The notes beneath the pieces are model-generated. The model did not search any database and was not told the DNA's origin. It saw nothing but the letters and a program-made list of their open reading frames with translations. Positions 57,612-64,000 of a stretch of DNA of 64,000 nucleotides are shown piece after piece. Numbering within the stretch: position 1 is the stretch's first letter; every line of letters begins with the position of its first letter. The position numbers were made by a program, and so were the translations under genes. The stretch covers positions 3,578,501 through 3,642,500 of the forward strand of contig NZ_JACHMZ010000001.1 of NCBI RefSeq assembly GCF_014205165.1, given 5' to 3'. The stretch comes from Micromonospora carbonacea (GTDB taxonomy: Bacteria; Actinomycetota; Actinomycetes; Mycobacteriales; Micromonosporaceae).

Positions 57612-60320
57612 TCAGCCCTGCGTGGTGCACGCCCGGCGGTCGGGGGGCGGGGTGCCGTACAGCTTGTTCTCCGCCGGGTCGATCGGGTGCCGGTCGATCT
57701 CCCTCGGCACGTCCGACGGCGAGTCGAACGCCTTGCGGATGTCGGGCACGCAGAGCAGCGTGAGCCGCTTGCCGACGGCGATGCCGTTGGCGTCGAACCG
57801 AATCAGCCCGGTCACCCCCTGGTAGGCGGGGTCGGCGACGTCGCGGATGGCGACGTACACCGTCGTGGGGGTGACCTCCCGGGGGTTCCACTCGCGGCCG
57901 GCGGGGGCGGAGAGGTTGCCGGCGATGGTGCGCACCGCCCGCAGGTGCAGCCGGGTCGCGTCGTAGGCCAGCCCGACCCGCTCCCCGATGTGCGAGTTGG
58001 ACTGGCACAGCGACAGCACCGTCCGCACGTCGGTGAGGAAGAGCTTGCGCTCGATGTCGGTCGCCCCGAGGATCCGGTGGCAGTAGGCCAGTTCGCCCTT
58101 GACCACGTACGCCAAGGGCAGGTTGTCCGGCGCGGGCCGGCGGGCGGCGGTGTTCGCCAGGTAGCGGTTGACGGAGTCGTCGCCGATGAGCAGCGGCACC
58201 CGGCCGCTGCAGTTCTCGGCCAGCCGGGCGGCGAACGCGCCGAACTCGGTGTAGCGCCCGCCGAAGAAGACCACGCCGTCGCCGAAGCGGTCGGCGCAGA
58301 CCGGGGTGAGGTCGACCCCCTGCCGCCAGTACGTCTCCTGGTAGGCGTCGCCGCCGAAGCGGGACCGCAGCCCGTCGCGCAGCGTGTTGACGTACAGGTC
58401 TTCGCGCGCGCCCACGTCCGGGTCGACGTTGCCGTACGTGTAGAAGTTGAAGATCCGCTTCTTCTTCAGCACCTCGGTGACGTGGTCGTGCACGAGGGTG
58501 GCCTCGTCGATGTTCGGCGCGGAGATCTGGAGGTAGCGGCTGGAGGCGTCGGCGATCCGGTCGGCCGACAGCGTCGGCGCGAGGACAGGCAGGTTCAGGT
58601 CGCCCAGCGCCTTGATCGCGTCCTGCACCGCCTTGCGGCTCTCCACCAGCCCGACCACGCCGAGCACCGTCGGCTCGTCGCGGGCCAGGTCGGCGAGCAT
58701 CCGCACCACGTCGCCGGCGTACCGCATCTCCTGGCCCGCGTTGGCGACCACGATCCGCAGGTACGGGTTGGCCCGGTCGTCGTTGGCCTCCAGGTACGCG
58801 CGGCGCTGCGCCGCCGCCATGCCCTGCAACTCCTCCCGCTCCCCGGCGAAGGTCTCCTCACCGGGCAGCGCGTCGGGCTTGGTCAGCGACCCGAAGTAGA
58901 CCAGGGTGACCCGGGGCCGGTCCCGGCGGACGGCCCACGCCGCCTCCACCTCCCGGTTCTGGTCGAAGATCTGCCGCTGCACGGCGAGCAGGGACTCGTC
59001 GCGGCTGAACAGCTGCCGCCCGTGGTCGCTGTAGCCGATGCACTGGCCGTCGCGGACCGCCGTGTGCACCAGCCCTCCGCCCCGGGCCGACGGCGGCCAC
59101 TCGCAGTCCGCCCGCCACCGCTGCGCCTGCCCGGGGATCTGCCACACGCCGAACGTGGTCAGCACGACCGCGACCAGCGCCACGAGGGCGACCGGCCGGG
59201 CCAGCCACGGCGGGCGGGGCGGCACGATCCGCGACAGCCGGTTGCGGAACGGAGTGAGGTCGGCCGCAGGGACCTCCACCTGGAGGTACCAGGCGTTGTC
59301 CTCCCGCGCCCGCCGGGCCCGGGGCAGGCCGCTGCGCCACGCCCGGTACGCCCCCTCCACCCCGTCGAGCGGCACGAGCTGGCCGGCGACGGCCGGGTCG
59401 GTGGGCGACAGCCCGTCCGGCGGCACGTCGTGGCCGTTCGAGATGACCAGCAGGGGATCCGAGCGGCCCGTCTCGTCGCGCACCGCGTTGATGAGCCTGA
59501 CCAGGGCGTACCCGCCGTTGCCCGGCGCGAGGCCGTCGAGCAGGAGGACCGGGCAGGCGGTGCGCCGCCACGGCCGGAGCCGCCACGGCCGGCGACGGTG
59601 TTCCACGCGCAGGTCCTGGAGGAACGCGTGCACCAGCAGCAGGTCGATCTGCTCCTGGTCCTCGGTCTCCCGGGACGGGACGGTGAGCCGGCTGGCGAAG
59701 GCGACGAAGTCGCCGGCCGCCAGCTCGGGGGCGAGGTACTGCTGGCGCAGGAACCAGCGGAACCGACGCCCCGCCCCGAGCAGCCACCCGTTGGTCAGCA
59801 GCCAGAACGTCACGCCGGGCAGCACGCGCAGGACGAACCACAGCAGCACCCCGAGCCAGCCGCCCGGGTCCGGCGGGGCCTGCTGCCCGCCCGAGGCCGC
59901 CCGCTGCGAGATCCGCTCACGCAGTTGCCGGGTCAGCTCCCGGCGTCGCCGGTTCGTCGCCACGCCGGTCAGGTCCACCTGCATGAGCCCGTCGGCCAGC
60001 GCGTAGTGGCGGAACGCCAGCCGGTCCGCGCCGCCGAAGTTCCCGGCGACGAGCCCCGTGTACGCCTCGTGCAGCAGCGCGCGCACGTCCCGGCCGGTGG
60101 CGTCGAGGCGGACGTGCGGCACCCGCCGCTCCTCGCCGGCGAACACGTGCGCCAGCATGGCCAGCGGCGACGGCGTGCCGGGCCGGGAGACCAGGCACAG
60201 CAGCGGAAGCCGCCAGCCGCGCCGCGCGGGCCGCAGCACCATCGACTCGATCAGCTCCACCAGCCGGTGGAACTCGGCGTACGCCCGCCTGCCCTGCTCG
60301 GGCACCCTCTCGTCGGCCAT
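57612..60320 (-). CDS. 902-residue membrane protein with C-terminal type-I periplasmic-binding domain
   Basis: A large multidomain protein. Residues 1-160 are cytoplasmic and include SRPGTPSPLAMLAHVFAGEE; a hydrophobic pair lies near 165-200 (GVLLWFVLRVLPGVTFWLLT); a second cytoplasmic part follows (LLLVHAFLQDLRVEHRRRPW, PVLLLDGLAPGNGGYALVRL, a P-loop-NTPase-like context without a clear Walker A); a single helix near 400-420 (PVALVALVAVVLTTFGVWQI); then an extracellular Leu/Ile/Val-binding-type domain (VLGVVGLVESRKAVQDAIKA, GDGVVFFGGRYTEFGAFAAR, YDATRLHLRAVRTIAGNLSA). It looks like a surface ligand sensor. GGGGGAGA precedes the ATG. Confidence 0.72.
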   Translation of the reverse strand: MADERVPEQGRRAYAEFHRLVELIESMVLRPARRGWRLPLLCLVSRPGTPSPLAMLAHVFAGEERRVPHVRLDATGRDVRALLHEAYTGLVAGNFGGADRLAFRHYALADGLMQVDLTGVATNRRRRELTRQLRERISQRAASGGQQAPPDPGGWLGVLLWFVLRVLPGVTFWLLTNGWLLGAGRRFRWFLRQQYLAPELAAGDFVAFASRLTVPSRETEDQEQIDLLLVHAFLQDLRVEHRRRPWRLRPWRRTACPVLLLDGLAPGNGGYALVRLINAVRDETGRSDPLLVISNGHDVPPDGLSPTDPAVAGQLVPLDGVEGAYRAWRSGLPRARRAREDNAWYLQVEVPAADLTPFRNRLSRIVPPRPPWLARPVALVALVAVVLTTFGVWQIPGQAQRWRADCEWPPSARGGGLVHTAVRDGQCIGYSDHGRQLFSRDESLLAVQRQIFDQNREVEAAWAVRRDRPRVTLVYFGSLTKPDALPGEETFAGEREELQGMAAAQRRAYLEANDDRANPYLRIVVANAGQEMRYAGDVVRMLADLARDEPTVLGVVGLVESRKAVQDAIKALGDLNLPVLAPTLSADRIADASSRYLQISAPNIDEATLVHDHVTEVLKKKRIFNFYTYGNVDPDVGAREDLYVNTLRDGLRSRFGGDAYQETYWRQGVDLTPVCADRFGDGVVFFGGRYTEFGAFAARLAENCSGRVPLLIGDDSVNRYLANTAARRPAPDNLPLAYVVKGELAYCHRILGATDIERKLFLTDVRTVLSLCQSNSHIGERVGLAYDATRLHLRAVRTIAGNLSAPAGREWNPREVTPTTVYVAIRDVADPAYQGVTGLIRFDANGIAVGKRLTLLCVPDIRKAFDSPSDVPREIDRHPIDPAENKLYGTPPPDRRACTTQG

Positions 60321-60511
60321 TCTCCCCCGTCTCGAACCCGCCGAAGAATCCGCGCGATCGTCGGTCCCGCCGCCCCGCCGGAAAGGAGCACCCCGTCGTG
60401 CCGCACGACGCACAGTGAAACCGGTCGCTCGATGGTAGGCGGCGATCGAGGCCCCCGCCACGACGGCGGAGCCCGCCGCCGCAACTGTCGACTTTCCGAT
60501 CCCGGGCGGGA

Positions 60512-62311
60512 TCAGGTGGCGAGAGCGGCGTAGCGGCCCGCGTGGTCGAGCAGGGTGGTGTGGGTGCCGGACTCGACGATGCGGCCGTGGTCGAGCACGG
60601 CGATCTGGTCGGCGTCGCGCACGGTGGACAGCCGGTGGGCGATCGTGATCGTGGTGCGTCCCCGGGCCAGCTCGTCGAACGCCCGCTGCACCGCGCGCTC
60701 CGTCTCGGTGTCCAGCGCGCTGGTGGCCTCGTCGAGGATCAGCACCCGGGGGTCGCGCAGCAGGGTGCGGGCGATGGCGAGGCGCTGCTTCTCCCCGCCG
60801 GAGAACCGGTGCCCGCGCGAGCCGACCATGGTGTCGTACCCGTCGGGGAGGACGGCGATGAGATCGTGGATCTGCGCGGCGCGGGCCGCGTCCTCGATCT
60901 CGGCGTCGGTGGCGTCGGGTCGGGCGTACCGCAGGTTTTCGCGCACGGTGGTGTGCAGCAGGTAGGTCTCCTGGCTGACCACGCCCACGACGGCCGCCAG
61001 GTCGGTCAGCCGCATCTCGCGCAGGTCGACGCCGTCGATGGTGACCCGGCCGGCGGTCGGGTCGTGCAGGCGGCTGACCAGGGCGGCGAGGGTGCTCTTG
61101 CCGGAGCCGGTGTGCCCGACCACGGCGAGGCCGGTGCCGGCCGGCACGTCGAGGGTGACCCCGGCGAGGGCGGCGGTGTCGCTGCCCGGGTAGGTGAAGG
61201 TGACGTCCTCGAACCGCACGTGGCCGCGCACCCGGCGCGGGTCGACGTCGACCGGATCGGCGGGGTCGTCGACCTCGACGGGCAGGTCGAGATACTCGAA
61301 GATCCGGGCGAACAGCGCCATCGACGCGGTGACCGAGACGCCCACGTCGAGCAGGCCCATCAGCGGCCGGAACAGCCCGCCCTGGAGGGCGGTGAACGCG
61401 ACCAGCGTGCCGATGCTGAGCGTGCCGGCGGCCCCGGGCAGGCCCGCGCCGAGGTAGATGAACGCGGGGATGGCGGCGAAGATGACGCTCATCGAGGCCA
61501 TCCGCCAGCGGCCGGCGAGGTCGGAGCGCAGTTCCAGGTCGACGAGGCGGGCCGAGGAGGCAGCGAACCGGTCGACGAGCGCGCCGCCCGCGCCGAGGGT
61601 CTTGCTGAGCTGCACGCCGCTGATCGACAGCCCCTCCTCGATGGTGACGTTGAGGTCGGCCAGCTCGCGCTGCCGCTGGGCGGTGATCTCCCGCCGCATC
61701 CGGGCGACCCGGCGGGTGAGCCAGATCGACGGCGGCAGCACGACCAGGGAGATCAGCGACAGCCGCCAGGACAGCGCCACCATGGCCACGGCGGTGGCGA
61801 CGACCGTGGTGAGGTTCGACGCGATCGAGGTGGCGGTGGAGGTGACCACCGTCTGCATGCCGCCGATGTCGTTGGTGATCCGCGACTGCACCTCGCCGGT
61901 GCGGGTGCGGGTGAAGAACGCGATGGACTGCCGGTGCAGGTGGGCGAAGACGTCGGTGCGCAGCCGGTGCATGACCTGCTGGCCGACGCGGGTGGAGAGC
62001 CACGTCTGGACCACGCCGAGGGCGGCGGTGACGACGGCGACGGCGACCATGCCGAGGACCAGCCGGGCCAGCAACGTCAGGTCGCGCTCGGGCAGGGCCC
62101 GGTCGATCACGGCGCGCAGCAGGAACGGCGAGGCCATGGCGACGATCGAGGAGACCACGATGATCGCGGTGACGGTGGCGAGCTGCCAGCGGTAGGGGGC
62201 GAAGAGCCGGCCGACCCGGCGCAGCGGGACCTGGCGGGCCTGGGCCTTCTCGGCGGGGCTGACGGCGCGGGGGCCGCCCCGGCCCTCGCGGTGGGTGGTG
62301 GGTGCGTCCAA
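60512..62311 (-). CDS. ABC exporter (fused permease-ATPase)
   Basis: A 599-residue type-IV half-transporter: six helices (RLFAPYRWQLATVTAIIVVS to about 320), then the ATPase with Walker A GHTGSGKST, signature FSGGEKQRLAIARTLLRDP, Walker B VLILDEATSALD and switch His in ITIAHRLSTVRDAD. It starts at a TTG at 62311 after GAAGGGCGG. Divergent from a MarR regulator with operators between, so it probably exports a toxic or signalling compound that relieves MarR repression. Confidence 0.9.
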   Translation of the reverse strand: MDAPTTHREGRGGPRAVSPAEKAQARQVPLRRVGRLFAPYRWQLATVTAIIVVSSIVAMASPFLLRAVIDRALPERDLTLLARLVLGMVAVAVVTAALGVVQTWLSTRVGQQVMHRLRTDVFAHLHRQSIAFFTRTRTGEVQSRITNDIGGMQTVVTSTATSIASNLTTVVATAVAMVALSWRLSLISLVVLPPSIWLTRRVARMRREITAQRQRELADLNVTIEEGLSISGVQLSKTLGAGGALVDRFAASSARLVDLELRSDLAGRWRMASMSVIFAAIPAFIYLGAGLPGAAGTLSIGTLVAFTALQGGLFRPLMGLLDVGVSVTASMALFARIFEYLDLPVEVDDPADPVDVDPRRVRGHVRFEDVTFTYPGSDTAALAGVTLDVPAGTGLAVVGHTGSGKSTLAALVSRLHDPTAGRVTIDGVDLREMRLTDLAAVVGVVSQETYLLHTTVRENLRYARPDATDAEIEDAARAAQIHDLIAVLPDGYDTMVGSRGHRFSGGEKQRLAIARTLLRDPRVLILDEATSALDTETERAVQRAFDELARGRTTITIAHRLSTVRDADQIAVLDHGRIVESGTHTTLLDHAGRYAALAT

Positions 62312-62342
62312 GGGACCGCCCTTCGGTCGGAGACGATAATGC

Positions 62343-62365
62343 TGAGGTTACCTCATCATGAGGTA
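62343..62365. promoter_or_regulatory. Overlapping MarR-type palindromes
   Basis: TGAGGT (62343-62348), ACCTCA (62350-62355) and TGAGGT (62359-62364) form two overlapping palindromes, TGAGGTTACCTCA and TACCTCATCATGAGGTA. They lie between the divergent ABC exporter and MarR genes and overlap the likely -35 of the marR promoter (-10 TACCGT at 62383-62388). Confidence 0.75.
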
Positions 62366-62394
62366 GCAACAGCATTCTCTGCTACCGTATTCCG

Positions 62395-62844
62395 GTGAGC
62401 GCCGACATCCCGGTGAGCCCCGCCTCCGCGGCGAGCCCCGACGAGGAGGGCCTGGCCGAGAGCTTCTGGGCCGTCGCCCGCCGGCTGCGCCAGCTGTCCC
62501 GGCAGACCCTCGAACCGTGGGAGGTCAACCCCGGGCAGGCGCGGGCGCTGGGCATCCTCACCCGGCACGGCGCGCTGCGGCTCAGCGCGCTCGCCGAGCG
62601 CCTGCGCATCGCGCCGCGCTCCGCCACCGAGGTCGTCGACGGCCTCCAGGAGCGCGGCCTGGTCGCCCGTCGCCCCGACCCGGCCGACCGGCGGGCCGTC
62701 CTGGTCACCCTCACCGACGAGGGGGTACGCGTCGGCGCGGCGATCCACGCCGCCCGGCACACCGAGGCCGAGCGCCTCTTCGGCGGGCTCGACCCGACCG
62801 ACCGGGCCCACCTGGCCCGCATCCTGCGGACCCTGCGCGACTGA
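62395..62844 (+). CDS. MarR-family transcriptional regulator
   Basis: A 149-residue winged-helix regulator: GQARALGILTRHGALRLSAL, AERLRIAPRSATEVVDGLQE (recognition helix), RGLVARRPDPADRRAVLVTL (wing). The GTG at 62395 lies 6 bases after a -10-like TACCGT and has no Shine-Dalgarno, suggesting a leaderless mRNA. It probably represses itself and the divergent exporter. Confidence 0.9.
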   Translation: MSADIPVSPASAASPDEEGLAESFWAVARRLRQLSRQTLEPWEVNPGQARALGILTRHGALRLSALAERLRIAPRSATEVVDGLQERGLVARRPDPADRRAVLVTLTDEGVRVGAAIHAARHTEAERLFGGLDPTDRAHLARILRTLRD

Positions 62845-62926
62845 CCACCGACCTCCCCGCCTCCTTCTGCGCGTGGCCGGGCTTCTGCGCGCGGCCGGTC
62901 CGACCGGCAACGCCTCCGCCGGCCCG

Positions 62927-63928
62927 TCATTCCGCCCGGCGGCTGGCGAGGATGGCCAGCACCTCGGCGCGTACCCGGTCCGGCTCACGCACCAGCCTGC
63001 GGTGGGCGAAGCGCACCACGAGGATGCCCCGGGTCGCCAGCAACGCGTCGCGGCGCAGGTCGATCTCCCGCTGCCGGGGGTCACCGTGCGCGGTCGCCCC
63101 GTCCAGCTCGAAGTCGACCCGTTCCCGCTCGGCGTAGACGTCGAGGTACATGGTGCGCCCCTCGATCCGTACCCGGAACTGCCGGCGCAGCCGGGGCATC
63201 TGCGCCCCAGTGAAGACGTGGTCGTGTCCCCATACTTCGAGGTGGCTGCGGCAGCCGGCGGACAGCCGGTCCAGCAGCACGCGCAGCTCGGCGCGGCGCG
63301 CCAGCCGGGGCACCTCCGCCAGCGCCTCCCCGACGCGCGCCGGGGTGGTCAAACCGCCGTTGACGGCGCGGATCAGCGGGGCGGGGCGGTCCACGGCCGG
63401 CAGCAGCGGCCAGGCGTCGACCAGTGCCCGGTCCAGCCGGACGACGGGCAGGCCCCGGCGGGTCACCGCCTGCGGCGGCTCGGGGCGGAAGCCCTGCCGG
63501 TGGTGCAGCACCAGGTGCGGCGGCCGGGAACGGAGCCCCGACCGGGCCGGCACGTCGAGGTGCACGGGCTCGTCGTCGGGTTGCCGGCGCACGCCCCAAA
63601 CGTGCAGGGCGGTGGGTCCGCCGAGCGCGCCCCGCCCCTGCGCGTACGCCACGGCGGCGCGGTGCCGCAGCTCCGGCGGGAGCACGGCGAGCCCGGCCGA
63701 GCCGGGCGGGGGCACGGCGAGCCCGGCACGGCCCGGCGGCGCGCCGGGCGCGGGTGCGACAGCCGGGCGCGTCAGCCGCGAATCGACGTACACACCGGGC
63801 AGCACCCGCAGCAGCCTCCCCGCCCCACGTTCCCGCCGCAGGGTCCACTCCGGAACCACCTGGACGGCGAGGTCCCAGGTCAGCAGCCCATCGTGCCGAC
63901 GCAACAGCTCGTTCAGCTCAGCGTTCAC
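62927..63928 (-). CDS. AbiEi-like / DUF559 protein
   Basis: A 333-residue protein. The N-terminus (LNELLRRHDGLLTWDLAVQV then VPEWTLRRERGAGRLLRVLP) is a winged-helix of the AbiEi antitoxin type; the middle resembles the AbiEi C-terminal region; the end (VDFELDGATAHGDPRQREID, LRRDALLATRGILVVRFAHR) is a DUF559/Vsr-like nuclease fold with Asp in DFELDG and Glu/Asp/Lys-type residues. Such proteins are frequent orphans in actinomycetes. The GTG at 63928 is used because the upstream 24 residues in frame are low-complexity. Residues about 85-108 contain a degenerate repeat (GRAGLAVPPPGSAGLAVLPP). Confidence 0.7.
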   Translation of the reverse strand: MNAELNELLRRHDGLLTWDLAVQVVPEWTLRRERGAGRLLRVLPGVYVDSRLTRPAVAPAPGAPPGRAGLAVPPPGSAGLAVLPPELRHRAAVAYAQGRGALGGPTALHVWGVRRQPDDEPVHLDVPARSGLRSRPPHLVLHHRQGFRPEPPQAVTRRGLPVVRLDRALVDAWPLLPAVDRPAPLIRAVNGGLTTPARVGEALAEVPRLARRAELRVLLDRLSAGCRSHLEVWGHDHVFTGAQMPRLRRQFRVRIEGRTMYLDVYAERERVDFELDGATAHGDPRQREIDLRRDALLATRGILVVRFAHRRLVREPDRVRAEVLAILASRRAE

Positions 63929-64000
63929 GCAGCCGACCGTGGCCCACTCCGCCCCGCGCCCGCCACCCCGCGCCGCCGGCCTGTGGACAGCGCGCCCCAC

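Overview
The window is very GC-rich (third codon positions almost all G/C), uses many GTG/TTG starts, and is packed with operons whose genes overlap by 4 bases (ATGA/GTGA). Gene families (LacI regulators, CBM2 and pectate-lyase secretome, C7-cyclitol cyclase, VapBC45) and the intergenic repeat types point to a filamentous actinomycete, most likely Micromonospora or a close relative. No rRNA, tRNA, CRISPR array, intact prophage or complete insertion sequence was seen.

Layout. 1-1.4 kb: 5' end of cobN (minus) behind a cobalamin riboswitch, with a 28-codon reading frame between them. 1.6-5.9 kb: a kinase of the chloramphenicol phosphotransferase family, two unassigned proteins, an MFS transporter and a FUSC membrane protein. 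6-27 kb: a large sugar-acid locus. One minus operon (18.4 to 10.8 kb) encodes a LacI regulator, a sugar ABC importer, a DUF624-type membrane protein, a PmoA-like protein, KDG kinase and KDPG aldolase. A divergent plus operon (18.6-25.5 kb) encodes two oxidoreductases, uronate isomerase, an L-fuconate-dehydratase-type enolase and a mannitol-dehydrogenase-family reductase, followed by a secreted pectate lyase. Together they read as pectin to galacturonate to altronate to KDG to pyruvate plus glyceraldehyde-3-phosphate. A separate minus operon (6.1-9.4 kb: oxidoreductase, DUF993, TIM-barrel isomerase) has its own divergent LacI regulator and operators.

27-31 kb: DedA, an HD hydrolase, a barstar-like protein and a secreted CBM2 protein with a Cip1-like catalytic domain. 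31-43 kb: a candidate biosynthetic cluster for a C7 cyclitol (carba-sugar). It has a sedoheptulose-7-phosphate cyclase, a two-module VOC epimerase resembling CetB, a ROK kinase, a GlgC-like nucleotidyltransferase, an SDR reductase, a Nudix hydrolase, a GT2-like and a GT5-like glycosyltransferase, a 2-oxoglutarate oxygenase and an MFS exporter, and no aminotransferase. This is the most interesting part of the window.

43-48 kb: a secreted subtilisin (possibly leaderless mRNA) and a secreted GH42-like glycosidase. 47.8-52.9 kb: a promoter with a palindromic operator, a 41-residue reading frame, a structured leader, a TauD-like dioxygenase and a complete sulfonate/nitrate-type ABC importer. 53.2-56.2 kb: a degraded, partly lower-GC stretch with a frameshifted HisG-like gene, a deoxyribosyltransferase-like gene, another decayed gene, a VapBC45-type toxin-antitoxin pair and a small GntR regulator. 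56.2-64 kb: a DivIVA-domain protein with a partner, a GNAT acetyltransferase, a 902-residue membrane protein ending in a type-I periplasmic-binding domain, an ABC exporter divergent from a MarR regulator with overlapping operators, and a DUF559-type protein at the right edge.
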